A DNA stretch of 64,000 nt. It comes from an uncultured Granulosicoccus sp. GTDB taxonomy: Bacteria > Pseudomonadota > Gammaproteobacteria > Granulosicoccales > Granulosicoccaceae. Below the pieces are notes generated by a model that worked only from the letters and a program-made list of their open reading frames with translations, had not been told where the DNA came from and made no database searches. Made by a program: the position numbers and the translations under genes. Where the stretch lies: contig CALDSR010000050.1 of assembly GCA_937924505.1 (NCBI GenBank), positions 1-64,000 of the forward strand, read 5' to 3'. Shown piece by piece: positions 18,413-27,287 of this stretch. How positions within the stretch are numbered: position 1 is the stretch's first letter; each line of letters begins with the position of its first letter.

Positions 18413-19924
18413 TCAAGTTGATTCCACCGATTTCAATGCGCGTTTAAGTCGGGCAACGGCATCGCCTATTCCCAAGGTATCAACATTGCCAAGTCCGATG
18501 ACCAGCGCCTTACAGCGCTTCGGATCTTTCACGCGCCAGTCCAGATGTTCCAAGGGCTGGGGGCCGATACCCTGATCGGCCAAGCTGTCTGTCAACGGCG
18601 ATAGGGCCACACTTTGTTTAAGTCGCAAAACCAGACTTAAACAAGCACTTGAATTTTCCACCGGAAATACGCTGTCACAATCGCCAAGAGCCGCGACAAG
18701 CTGCTTTCGGCGTTGCCCGTATACTTGCCTTGCACGTTTAAGATGCCTTGCGATTGACCCGTTATCGAGCAATTCGGCAACAGCGGCTTGCGCAATAGTG
18801 TTGTTCCCTCCCCCAATGACCCGCAAATATTGATTGGCAGCGTCAGCACAGGATTCTGGAACCACCAGCCAGGCTACCCGCACGGCCGGAAACAGGAGCT
18901 TGGAGAACGTTCCGGCGTGGAGCACCCGCGCACCGCCTGGTTCGGCAGCCAGTGCCGGACGTGGTTGAAGGCTGTCGCGAAATTCACTGTCATAGTCATC
19001 TTCAAACACGACACTACCGTGCTTTTTGGACAACAATAAAAGTTCTGTCCGACGCACAGAATTCAAAGACATACCTAGCGGATATTGAAAACAAGGGGTC
19101 AGGTAAATCAATGAAGGCCCGCGACTTTTTGATGGTGGGACGAGACCAGCCGAATCAACTTTGCAAGGAATGACATCCAGCCCATGCAGGCGAAACGCAT
19201 CTACGGCACCGACATAACCAGGGCACTCAGCCCAGGCTACATCTCCGGCCTTGGTAAACATTGCCGTCGCAAGGTTGAGACTTTGGCGTGTGCTCGTTGT
19301 AACGATAATCTGTCTGGGGCTGACATATAACGACCGATAAGTCGCCAGATACCTGGCGATAGCTTCACGTGTCTCTTGCAACGATTCACGTTGATAACCT
19401 AGTTGATCGATACCTAAACGGTGCGTCTTGTCCAGTGCTTTTCGCCATTGCACTGCTGGAAACAACGAGCTGTCAGGCTCTCCTGGTGCCAGAACGCGAC
19501 TCCGGCCCTGTTTGGAAAGGAACGCAGAGCACCTGTCGGACAACGGCCATCGAACAACATTAGTTGTCGATCTGGCAGCGGCAGTAACCTTGCGAGCGAC
19601 ACGAGTTCCTCTTCGCCCATCAGCATGCAATAAACCTTCAGCGGTCAGTTGCTCATAAACACTGATGACCGTATTCCGCCCCAGTCCTAGCAGTAACGCC
19701 ATCTGTCGAGTCGATGGCAACTGACTGTCAAACGGCAGGTGTCCAAGCTCTATAGCGTCATACAACTTCAAATACAGCTGTCGAACCTTCGGCAAGGGAT
19801 GATCGCCTGTCGGGCGCAGCGCATCCAACAATTCGATGCTCAGCGGTACGCATTCCTCTGACAATCGGGATGTCCGACTTTCAAGTGGCTCGTCGTCCAG
19901 GCTTTCGCGTTGTCCATTTTTCAT
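18413..19924 (-). CDS. MocR-family (GntR/aminotransferase) transcriptional regulator
   Basis: A 503-aa fusion regulator. The N-terminal winged helix-turn-helix (about residues 45-110, LPSTRQMALLLGLGRNTVISVYEQLTAEG) is of the GntR type. The remainder is a fold-type I aminotransferase domain with the PLP-lysine motif GTFSKLLFPAVRVAWLV. MocR proteins sense PLP or an amino compound bound to PLP (PdxR, GabR, TauR) and often control a divergent gene. Here the divergent gene is a flavin-type oxidoreductase of the PPOx fold, starting about 100 bp away, so it is the likely target along with autoregulation. An extra N-terminal ~40 acidic residues precede the HTH. Confidence 0.9.
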   Translation of the reverse strand: MKNGQRESLDDEPLESRTSRLSEECVPLSIELLDALRPTGDHPLPKVRQLYLKLYDAIELGHLPFDSQLPSTRQMALLLGLGRNTVISVYEQLTAEGLLHADGRRGTRVARKVTAAARSTTNVVRWPLSDRCSAFLSKQGRSRVLAPGEPDSSLFPAVQWRKALDKTHRLGIDQLGYQRESLQETREAIARYLATYRSLYVSPRQIIVTTSTRQSLNLATAMFTKAGDVAWAECPGYVGAVDAFRLHGLDVIPCKVDSAGLVPPSKSRGPSLIYLTPCFQYPLGMSLNSVRRTELLLLSKKHGSVVFEDDYDSEFRDSLQPRPALAAEPGGARVLHAGTFSKLLFPAVRVAWLVVPESCADAANQYLRVIGGGNNTIAQAAVAELLDNGSIARHLKRARQVYGQRRKQLVAALGDCDSVFPVENSSACLSLVLRLKQSVALSPLTDSLADQGIGPQPLEHLDWRVKDPKRCKALVIGLGNVDTLGIGDAVARLKRALKSVEST

Positions 19925-19929
19925 TTTGG

Positions 19930-19990
19930 CTCTATCAATCTCGTCATTTTATACCTATCCAGAGGAACCAAAATGGAGCAGTCTATCAGC
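19930..19990. promoter_or_regulatory. Candidate MocR operator region (three CTATC boxes)
   Basis: The short divergent space carries the pentamer CTATC three times on the plus strand (19932, 19955, 19983), two of them as TCTATCA. A CATTTTGG/CCAAAATG inverted pair (19922-19929, 19968-19975) is also present. MocR-type regulators usually bind direct repeats with two-turn spacing; the spacings here are 23 and 28 bp. This is inference from pattern only. Confidence 0.35.
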
Positions 19991-20024
19991 TGATCAATTT
20001 AATTTGAACAGCGAGGTAAATTTT

Positions 20025-20684
20025 GTGAACAGCCCAGCAATGCCCGAGAAAGGCGATAAAAGACGCGTCAGACAAGCACCGAAACGAGCCCGGTATGACC
20101 GCGATTCCCTGAATCAGGTACTCGATGTCTGCACGATCGGCCATGTCAGCTTCAGCGACAAAGGCTGGCCACAATCAGTCCCGACGGCTATTGCGCGCAT
20201 CGGTGATTTTCTGTACTTGCACGGTCATCCGAAAAGTCGCCTATACAAAATTCTCGCAGACGGTGAACGGGTTTGCGTATCGGTTTGCCGGGTCGATGCA
20301 CTTGTAAAAGCACGATCCGCTTTTCACTGTTCCATGAACTACCGAAGTGCGGTTGTGTTTGGTTGTGGTGAGCTTGTGAACGATGAGGAGAAACGCGATT
20401 TACTTGATCTGTTTACCGACAAGCTGATTCCCGGCAGCCTCAACGACTACCGCCCGCATCTTGCAAAAGAATTGAAAGGTACAGTGTTAGTACGAATCGC
20501 TCTCGATGATTTTTCGGTAAAAATCAGGACGGGTGACCCGGTGGATGACGACGAAGATTTACACTCGCCACATTGGGCCGGCATCATACCGATCGAGTCG
20601 CGATACGGCGCGCCTTTGGCCGCCGACAATCTGATTGATGACGTGCATCCGAGCAGCATGCTGTTGGCCGGTGCTAATCCTTAG
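20025..20684 (+). CDS. Pyridoxamine 5'-phosphate oxidase-fold (FMN-binding split-barrel) protein
   Basis: A 219-aa protein of the PNPOx-like split-barrel superfamily, closer to the NimA-type flavin-nucleotide-binding group than to true PdxH. The core runs from RARYDRDSLNQVLDVCTIGHV through LYLHGHPKSRLYKIL, and the C-terminal IPIESRYGAPLAADNL is also usual in the group. The GTG at 20025 has GAGG 8 nt upstream; the frame is open further left, but that overlaps the regulator and its promoter. It diverges from the MocR gene, which probably controls it. Substrate unknown; FMN or heme binding is expected. Confidence 0.78.
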   Translation: MNSPAMPEKGDKRRVRQAPKRARYDRDSLNQVLDVCTIGHVSFSDKGWPQSVPTAIARIGDFLYLHGHPKSRLYKILADGERVCVSVCRVDALVKARSAFHCSMNYRSAVVFGCGELVNDEEKRDLLDLFTDKLIPGSLNDYRPHLAKELKGTVLVRIALDDFSVKIRTGDPVDDDEDLHSPHWAGIIPIESRYGAPLAADNLIDDVHPSSMLLAGANP

Positions 20685-20814
20685 CGTAGAGGGCCTGTCC
20701 TGTTTATGGGTGGTGGTGTGGCATTGCTGGCCGGTTTGGCAGACCTGAATGGCAACCGGTCGGTTCCTGCAACACTATATTGCCCAATGTAAATTTTTGT
20801 CGTGCTAACTACTA

Positions 20815-20852
20815 CTTGCAATCAACTGCTTGCAATCAACTGCTTGCAATCA
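20815..20852. repeat. 14-bp tandem repeat, 2.7 copies
   Basis: CTTGCAATCAACTG occurs twice in tandem (20815-20828, 20829-20842) and a third copy is truncated (20843-20852). It overlaps the 3' end of the DUF2970 gene: the stop codon lies in copy two, so earlier copies fall outside the gene. Confidence 0.85.
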
Positions 20853-21063
20853 CTAGTTTAACCAGCAACCACACAGCCAACAAAAACAGCAAAGTCCCGA
20901 TCAACCCACCGACAATGAAATGAATCGGTTTGCCTTGCGTAAAATCACGTTCCTTGTTTTTGCTCGATTGCACGCCAATCATTGCTGCACCAACACTCTT
21001 GGCTACATTCCAGAAACCGGTACCGCTACGAGTGTTGTCGCTCTCCTTCTCCGAGCTGCACAT
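20836..21063 (-). CDS. DUF2970 small membrane protein
   Basis: A 75-aa protein with the DUF2970 pattern: FWNVAKSVGAAMIGVQSSKN, then ERDFTQGKP, then one C-terminal transmembrane helix (about residues 50-73). Family function is unknown. The last codons are made by the 14-bp tandem repeat, so the C-terminus could change length through repeat slippage. It is just downstream of the beta-rich outer-membrane protein gene (11 nt gap). Confidence 0.8.
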   Translation of the reverse strand: MCSSEKESDNTRSGTGFWNVAKSVGAAMIGVQSSKNKERDFTQGKPIHFIVGGLIGTLLFLLAVWLLVKLVIASS

Positions 21064-21074
21064 TTTTCTGATCT

Positions 21075-21809
21075 TCAGAACCTAAGACCAAATTTGGCGG
21101 AGAAGGTCGTGAAATCACCGGTGCGATCGGCTTCGACAGTCAAACCCAAACCTGCATTCAATGATGCACCGATGAACATTTTTTCGAGCGTGAAATTTTC
21201 ATCCTCAAGGTTCCCGAAATTTGCTTCGGCATTGGTGCGCACGACACCAACACCCCCGTAAGGCGTAAAGAACAAGAACCCTTTACTGATCGTCAATTCC
21301 AATGCCGTATTATTCAATTCAAAATCAGCTATGCCCTGCACCATACTGTAGCTGCCGCGAAGCGCAATCGCAGGCTTTAAAATACTTCCTTTAGCCAAGG
21401 AAAGGCGTAGCTCCGCGCCCACAACCGACAGATCAGTATCCGGTATTGCGCTCAGGAACGCCCCCACATCAAGACCGAAAGGCAGGCCTTTGTGCGCGTG
21501 TATCCGCGGTAAAACCAGCGCATCGGCTTCGAACGATCCGTCGCTAGCCAGATCAAAAACATCCTGATCGATTTCAGTACTGGATAATTCGAACCCAACA
21601 TCGAGACCGAGTACACCGAGCGACTCGGCTGGAATCACACCTTTGTAATGAGTCGCAGCACTCAAGTTTCTAGCCAGCATCTCAAACGTACGTTGGTCGA
21701 GATTGCGCAGTGAGTCGAACGACTCGGCGTGCGTCGCAACTGGAATAAGCGAAGCGATGACGAGACTGCTTGTGAGGCTGATCGTCGTGAGACAGCGTTT
21801 GAAGATCAT
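21075..21809 (-). CDS. Predicted outer-membrane beta-barrel protein
   Basis: A 244-aa protein with a signal peptide (hydrophobic about residues 8-24, ending ATHA) and a mature part with alternating beta strands ending in a C-terminal aromatic (FSAKFGLRF), typical of barrels inserted by BAM. Internal strands include FGLDVGAFLSAIPDTDLSV, GAELRLSL and TPYGGVGVVRTNAEANFG. The start at 21809 is chosen for the signal peptide; the frame extends to 21914 inside yheS. It is 4 nt after yheS and may be co-transcribed. No substrate or family can be named with confidence. Confidence 0.7.
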   Translation of the reverse strand: MIFKRCLTTISLTSSLVIASLIPVATHAESFDSLRNLDQRTFEMLARNLSAATHYKGVIPAESLGVLGLDVGFELSSTEIDQDVFDLASDGSFEADALVLPRIHAHKGLPFGLDVGAFLSAIPDTDLSVVGAELRLSLAKGSILKPAIALRGSYSMVQGIADFELNNTALELTISKGFLFFTPYGGVGVVRTNAEANFGNLEDENFTLEKMFIGASLNAGLGLTVEADRTGDFTTFSAKFGLRF

Positions 21810-21813
21810 GTTG

Positions 21814-23736
21814 TTACCTGGTTGCTTGTGCCTCTGCCTCTTCAAGTGCCTGCATGCAAGCAAGCAAGTTATCTTCACAGTCAGACAGTGCCTTACGCAC
21901 ACCGGCTTCCTCATTGAGCAACTTGTTCAAGGCAGATTTCTGGTCTTCATTGTACATTGCCTCATCACCCAGCTTCGTTTGTATCGCAGCTAGCGCCAAA
22001 CTAGTGTCATCCAGTGCGCGCTCTGCAGCACTTACCTTGCGCCTTAACGGTGCCAGCTTCTGTCGCCTGTCCGCCTCGTCACGTTTCTGCTGCTTTCTGT
22101 CCACAGCATTGTTAGCACCGCCATCAGTTGAATCAAGTGCCTGTGATGCCATCGTCTGATCATTCGTTTTGTTTGCGCGATCATTCAACCAGCGTGCATA
22201 TCCATCCAGATCATCATCGAAGCTCGTCAAGGAACCGCGACTGACCAGCCATAAGGCATCAACCACAGCACGCAACATGATGCGATCGTGCGAGATAACA
22301 ACAATAGCTCCTTCAAAAGACACCAGTGCATCAGCCAGCGCCTGTCGCATATCGATGTCCAGATGATTGGTCGGTTCATCGAGAAGCAAAAGATTCGGTT
22401 GCGTTTGAACGATCAGCGCAAGGCTCAAGCGCGCCCGCTCCCCACCCGACAATGTCCCGGTGGCCTGCATGGCTTGTTCACCCTGAAAACCGAAACTGCC
22501 TAGATAAGTTCTCGCGTCAGCATCACTTATTTTCGCGTCCTGTTTTTGCAGTGCCTGTAATGGGGTTAGCTCATCACGTAGTTGATCGACCTGATGCTGA
22601 GCAAAGTAACCAACCTTGAGCTTCTGCGCGGGAATACGTTTTCCGGCTTTTGCTTCAAGATCACCGACAAGTGATTTCACAAGCGTTGATTTACCTGCGC
22701 CGTTAACACCCAAAAGACCAATTCGATCACCACTATGGATGGTCAAATTGATATTCGACAAGACCGTGTGCTCGCCATAAGCCAACACGACATCCTGCAG
22801 AACGATCAGCGGGCTCGGCATGCTGGTCGGCGGCTTGAATCGAAAGGTAAACGGCGAATCAATCCGTACGGCTGATGTTTCTTCGAGACGTTCCAGCATT
22901 TTCAATCTGCTCTGCGCCTGTCGTGCCTTGGTCGCCTTGGCGCGAAATCGATCGACAAAACCCTGCAGCTCCTTACGCCTCTTTTCTGTTTTTTCATGAA
23001 CCGCTTGCTGGTTCTGCATTCGTGCCGCACGCCAGACTTCAAATGCACTGTAGTTACCCGTCACATAGGACAGACTGCCCGCGGCTATATGTAATGTGTG
23101 GGTTGTCACCGAGTCGAGAAATTCTCGGTCGTGCGACACGAGTATCAATGTGCCCTTGCGTTGCTTTAACCACTGCTCAAGCCACAACACGGCATCCAGA
23201 TCAAGGTGGTTGGTCGGTTCGTCGAGCAACAGAAGTTCGTTTGGGCTCATCAATGCCTGGCCGAGATTAAGGCGCATACGCCAGCCACCGGAAAATTGCT
23301 TGACTGACCATTGGTGCTGCTCATCGCTGAAACCCAATCCGTTGAGCAATGCACCGGCACGAGAACGCACCTGATAACCACCAGCCTGTTCATACTCTGC
23401 CAGAACATTTGCGTGACGCACACCATCATCGACGCTGGCCTCAATGGCTTGCTCCAAATCGCGAATTCGACGGTCCCCATCGATAATGTAATCAATGGCC
23501 GATTGATCAGACGATGGAGTCTCTTGCGCAACGTGTGTGATTTTTATTTGCTGCTGCAGCGATATAGTGCCCGTATCAGGCTCCAGAGTGCCTTGAATCA
23601 TCGCGAACAAACTACTCTTGCCGCAGCCGTTAGCCCCAGTCAGACCCACTTTCTGACCGGCATGCACAACCGCATTCATGCCGCCAAACAGCATTTTCCC
23701 GTCTCGACGACAGCCCACATCAGAAAAACTCAGCAT
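21814..23736 (-). CDS. yheS: ABC-F ATPase YheS
   Basis: A 640-aa soluble protein with two ABC ATPase domains and no membrane part, of the ABC-F class that acts on ribosomes. Walker A motifs are GANGCGKSS (about 35) and GVNGAGKST (about 345); signatures are FSGGWRMRL and LSGGERARL; Walker B is LLLLDEPTNHLDLD in each half. The linker between domains (about 245-290, VDRFRAKATKARQAQSRLKM) and the long charged C-terminal coiled coil match E. coli YheS closely along the whole length. It probably helps ribosomes past difficult nascent chains. Confidence 0.93.
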   Translation of the reverse strand: MLSFSDVGCRRDGKMLFGGMNAVVHAGQKVGLTGANGCGKSSLFAMIQGTLEPDTGTISLQQQIKITHVAQETPSSDQSAIDYIIDGDRRIRDLEQAIEASVDDGVRHANVLAEYEQAGGYQVRSRAGALLNGLGFSDEQHQWSVKQFSGGWRMRLNLGQALMSPNELLLLDEPTNHLDLDAVLWLEQWLKQRKGTLILVSHDREFLDSVTTHTLHIAAGSLSYVTGNYSAFEVWRAARMQNQQAVHEKTEKRRKELQGFVDRFRAKATKARQAQSRLKMLERLEETSAVRIDSPFTFRFKPPTSMPSPLIVLQDVVLAYGEHTVLSNINLTIHSGDRIGLLGVNGAGKSTLVKSLVGDLEAKAGKRIPAQKLKVGYFAQHQVDQLRDELTPLQALQKQDAKISDADARTYLGSFGFQGEQAMQATGTLSGGERARLSLALIVQTQPNLLLLDEPTNHLDIDMRQALADALVSFEGAIVVISHDRIMLRAVVDALWLVSRGSLTSFDDDLDGYARWLNDRANKTNDQTMASQALDSTDGGANNAVDRKQQKRDEADRRQKLAPLRRKVSAAERALDDTSLALAAIQTKLGDEAMYNEDQKSALNKLLNEEAGVRKALSDCEDNLLACMQALEEAEAQATR

Positions 23737-23815
23737 ATTGATATTTTACGCTTTAACTTAAGCCCGTGGAGTCGGTTCTGTTATGATTCGGCGCATTCAG
23801 ACGGGGATGATCTTC

Positions 23816-24409
23816 ATGAATAAATCAACTCGACTTTACTTGGTTCTGGCAACCAGCTTGCTGCTTGGTAGCTGTGGTATCAACAACATTCCTACCTTTG
23901 ATGAAGCTGTCAACGGTGCCTGGAGTGAAGTACAGAACACCTACAAGCGTCGGGCCGACCTCATCCCGAACCTCATCGCGACCGTTGAGGGTTTTGCTGC
24001 ACAGGAAAAAGACGTACTGACCGAAATTACCGAAGCGCGAACTCGTGTAACACAAATGAACATCTCGCCCGAGTTACTCAGCGACCCGGCGGCGTTTCAA
24101 CAATTTCAGCAGAATCAAGGCGCACTGACGTCTGCCTTGCAAAAATTAATGGTTGTTGTCGAAGCCTATCCGGACCTCAAATCAAATGAGAACTTTCTTG
24201 CCTTGCAGCAACAGCTCGAAGGTACCGAAAACCGGATTGCAGTAGCGCGACGTGATTACATTCAAGCCGTGCAACGATACAACACCGAGCTTCGTACCAT
24301 TCCCGGTCGCTGGTGGCGCAAATTCATGTACGCCGAAATGCAACCCAAGGAAAACTTCAGCGTGTCAGAAGCCGATACCGTAAATCCAACGGTCAATTTC
24401 GGTAATTAG
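23816..24409 (+). CDS. lemA: LemA-family lipoprotein
   Basis: A 197-aa protein starting with a lipoprotein signal; lipobox LLGSC puts the lipidated Cys near residue 20. The body is the LemA helical bundle with the family motifs AWSEVQNTYKRRADLIPNL and VEAYPDLKSNENFLALQQQL, and RWWRKFMYAEMQPKENF near the end. The frame opens at 23783, but the ATG at 23816 begins the signal peptide. It is followed at once by two TPM-domain genes, the standard LemA-TPM arrangement, which suggests a membrane-associated complex of unknown role. Confidence 0.93.
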   Translation: MNKSTRLYLVLATSLLLGSCGINNIPTFDEAVNGAWSEVQNTYKRRADLIPNLIATVEGFAAQEKDVLTEITEARTRVTQMNISPELLSDPAAFQQFQQNQGALTSALQKLMVVVEAYPDLKSNENFLALQQQLEGTENRIAVARRDYIQAVQRYNTELRTIPGRWWRKFMYAEMQPKENFSVSEADTVNPTVNFGN

Positions 24410-24434
24410 AAACCTTGACGCCTCGGACCGCGTC

Positions 24435-25385
24435 ATGAGGTACGCCGTTCACTGGATACTGCTCTGCCTGCTTGGTTTGGTGAGCACCGCCGTCCCGGCT
24501 CAAACTGCGGGCAGCAGCCCCCAGGAAAGCGCAACTGTCGCAAGCCCAACTGTCGGTAGCCCAGCATCAGGCTTCCCAACACTGACCGGCCGGATTGTTG
24601 ATCAGGCGCAAATTCTCGACGAGGCGACCGAAGCGAGCCTCAGCGCAAAGCTTGAGGAACACGAGGCGGCGACCAGCAACCAACTTGTTGTTGTGACTAT
24701 TCCGGATCTTCAAGGTTTTGCGATTGCCGACTACGCAAACCGGCTTGGTCGTCATTGGGGTGTCGGTACCGCGGAAAAAAACAATGGCGTAATACTTTTG
24801 ATCGCCCCCGAGGAGCGCAAACTGCGCATAGAGGTTGGTTACGGTCTTGAAGGCGCACTGCCCGATGCAACCGCCAGTCTGATTATTCAGCGCGAGATCT
24901 ATCCTCGTTTTCGCGAATCGGACTACGCCGGCGGCGTGTCGCAAGGCGTCGACAGCATTCTTGACGCAATCGCCGGCGAGTACACCCCTTCGCCCGCACC
25001 TGCCAAGGCTGGAGACAAGTTCAATGACAAGGTCGGCGGATTCATGCCGCTGTTTTTCATTGCCGTGTTCTTCATTCCTGAACTATTACGCCGACGCGGC
25101 TTGCGCCGCATTGGCAACGCCGCTTTCCCCGCAGGTTTTATAGGATTGATGGCAACGGTTATCAGCGGCAATTTCCTGGTCGGTCTGATACTCACGTTAC
25201 TTGTTTTCGCTATCGTGTTTGTGATTTATTCCAACAAACCAAGGACCCCGCATTCGCAAGGCGAGCTCAGTAAAACCGGACACCGAAGTGACTGGGTTGG
25301 AAGGCCCGGGGGTGGATTCGGTGGTGGTGGCTTCAGTGGTGGTGGCGGCAGTTTCGGTGGCGGCGGCGCCTCGGGGAGTTGGTAG
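24435..25385 (+). CDS. TPM-domain membrane protein (YgcG-like)
   Basis: A 316-aa protein: signal peptide (1-23, ending VPAQ), periplasmic TPM domain (about 50-175, GRIVDQAQILDE through GVGTAEKNNGVILLIAPEER and EVGYGLEGALPDA), two transmembrane stretches (about 205-220 and 232-265), and a Gly/Ser-rich tail (GGGFGGGGFSGGGGSFGGG). TPM domains are proposed to act in photosystem repair in plants; in bacteria the role is unclear. It is 25 nt after lemA and ends 1 nt before the next TPM gene. Confidence 0.9.
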   Translation: MRYAVHWILLCLLGLVSTAVPAQTAGSSPQESATVASPTVGSPASGFPTLTGRIVDQAQILDEATEASLSAKLEEHEAATSNQLVVVTIPDLQGFAIADYANRLGRHWGVGTAEKNNGVILLIAPEERKLRIEVGYGLEGALPDATASLIIQREIYPRFRESDYAGGVSQGVDSILDAIAGEYTPSPAPAKAGDKFNDKVGGFMPLFFIAVFFIPELLRRRGLRRIGNAAFPAGFIGLMATVISGNFLVGLILTLLVFAIVFVIYSNKPRTPHSQGELSKTGHRSDWVGRPGGGFGGGGFSGGGGSFGGGGASGSW

Positions 25386-25386
25386 C

Positions 25387-26055
25387 ATGATCGGTCACAA
25401 GCCTTTTCTGACAGCTCCTGAAAAAGCGGCACTTGAGCAACGCATTGCCGATGCAGAAGCGAGCACGCGTGCCGAAATCATGACAGTGATTGCCCAACAA
25501 AGTGATGGCTATCGGTACATCCCTGTGTTGTGGGCCGCATTGTTTGCGCTGAGTGTCCCCGGTTTGTATTTTCTCTACAGCACGCTTGCCAACGATGGAT
25601 GGATCTACCCCGGCACGGAAAACCCTGCGATCATTTACCCCATTCAGGTCCTCGCTTTTTTCGGATTAGGCATGTTGTTCCAACTACCCGCGGCACGACT
25701 CTGGATGATTCCAAATGTTGTCAAACAGCAGCGTGCCGCACGTCATGCACGTGAGCAGTTCTTCTTGCAAAATCTGCATCAGACTGTTGATCACACCGGT
25801 GTGTTGATCTTTGTGTCCGTTGCGGAGCACTATGTCGAAATCATCGTTGACAGCGGTATAAGCGAGAAAGTCGACAATCAGGAATGGCAGGAATCAGTTC
25901 ACGCTTTTATTGAAGATGTACGACGCGGTGACATCGCAGGTGGTTTTGACCGCGCTATCGATCATTGCGAGCGCGTGCTGTCCGAGCACTTCCCGGCCGA
26001 TACAACGCGGACTGCAAATCAGAATGAATTGCCTAATCATCTGATTGAGGTTTGA
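25387..26055 (+). CDS. Second TPM-domain membrane protein
   Basis: A 222-aa protein starting MIGHKPFLTAPEKAALEQRI. Its TPM domain is interrupted by two transmembrane helices (about residues 37-55 and 75-98). The later part, HTGVLIFVSVAEHYVEIIVDSG through GGFDRAIDHCERVL, matches TPM proteins paired with LemA. The ATG at 25387 follows the preceding stop by 1 nt; the longer frame opens inside the upstream gene. The 3' end overlaps the convergent MFS gene by 23 bp, so converging transcripts form a short sense-antisense pair. Confidence 0.85.
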   Translation: MIGHKPFLTAPEKAALEQRIADAEASTRAEIMTVIAQQSDGYRYIPVLWAALFALSVPGLYFLYSTLANDGWIYPGTENPAIIYPIQVLAFFGLGMLFQLPAARLWMIPNVVKQQRAARHAREQFFLQNLHQTVDHTGVLIFVSVAEHYVEIIVDSGISEKVDNQEWQESVHAFIEDVRRGDIAGGFDRAIDHCERVLSEHFPADTTRTANQNELPNHLIEV

Positions 26056-27199
26056 TCTGACCAGACAGTACGAAGGTCAAAAACGCAAACGGCACGAGCA
26101 CAGCCAGTGCGGTCCGCAAATCAAACGCATCTGACAAAAATCCAATCAATGGTGGTGCCAGCAAGAAAGCGCTGAACGCAATCATGTTCAAGGCCGATAC
26201 GTTATCCGCTGAACTGCGCCCGGGACGATTGGCGGCGGCGGTCACGGCCAATGGAAAGACTACAGCAACCCCGGCACCGCACAAGGCTGCCGCTACCAGT
26301 GCAAAGGCTGTGTTCGGCGCCAATGCAAACATCGCTATGCCAATCGTTGCGGCTAGAGCGCTGACACGTACCAGGGCAAGATCACCAAAGCGCGTTGCCA
26401 AAAAATCGCCAGCCATACGTACCGCTGCCATGACGATGGAAAAAAACGAATAGGTGATGCCGATGACCCAAGGGCTGGCACTCAGTACATCTCGCATGAA
26501 CACAGCCGACCAATCTATAAAAGCACCTTCAACCATCATGATGCCGAGCGGCATGACGCACAGCAGCACGATACCTTTGTGCGGGAGACGAAAGACCGAC
26601 TCAGTGCCGTTATTACTGTCTTCAGCCCGTTGCTCATCGGCTCGACCCAATGCCGGCAGCATAGACGCTGCAAAAAATCCGGCGACGGCAATAAACGGTA
26701 GAACCACAAGAAAATGCACGCCTACGCTGATAGACGCATCGGCGAACGCCGCACCCATCAGTGCTCCGGCCATGGTCCCCAAGCTCCAGAAACCATGACA
26801 GCGCGACATCAGACGCTTGCCGGCATGACGTTCGATTCTCGCCGCTTCAGTATTCATCGCGGTTTCACACACGCCAATCGCAACACCCGAGAACACCAAT
26901 ACGATCATCAGACCGACGAGTGTCGTCACCCAACCGGTTCCAATGAAAATTAGCGAAAAGAGAGGCAAGGCGATGCGACAGGATTGGCGCAAACCGATGC
27001 GCGCAATCAATGATCCTGCAATGGATAGGCCGACTATCGTGCCCAGTGGGAACGCAAGCAACGCTAGTCCCAGCTCAGAGTCACTCAAGTCGAGTGACGA
27101 CTTTATATCAGGAATCCTCGGTATCCATTGTCCGATAACTGATGATTCGAAAAAGAAGACGCCGAAAATCGCCAGCACCGACCAGCGTTGAGCAGTCAT
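26033..27199 (-). CDS. MFS transporter (YbjJ-like)
   Basis: A 388-aa major facilitator with about 12 hydrophobic helices. The first helix is followed by WIPRIPDIKSSLDLSDSELG, and the loop between helices 2 and 3 carries GSLIARIGLRQSCR, as in the fucose-permease/YbjJ type group. SRCHGFWSLGTMAGALMG in helix 5 is also typical of that group. The substrate cannot be stated. It is convergent with, and overlaps by 23 bp, the second TPM gene. Confidence 0.85.
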   Translation of the reverse strand: MTAQRWSVLAIFGVFFFESSVIGQWIPRIPDIKSSLDLSDSELGLALLAFPLGTIVGLSIAGSLIARIGLRQSCRIALPLFSLIFIGTGWVTTLVGLMIVLVFSGVAIGVCETAMNTEAARIERHAGKRLMSRCHGFWSLGTMAGALMGAAFADASISVGVHFLVVLPFIAVAGFFAASMLPALGRADEQRAEDSNNGTESVFRLPHKGIVLLCVMPLGIMMVEGAFIDWSAVFMRDVLSASPWVIGITYSFFSIVMAAVRMAGDFLATRFGDLALVRVSALAATIGIAMFALAPNTAFALVAAALCGAGVAVVFPLAVTAAANRPGRSSADNVSALNMIAFSAFLLAPPLIGFLSDAFDLRTALAVLVPFAFLTFVLSGQIKPQSDD

Positions 27200-27287
27200 T
27201 AAGTCATTGCCATTAAACCAATGGCATGAGCATACCTGAAGTCTCTGGACGGTTGATCGCCGTCTCGGTTTTTACAGCGTTGACTGC

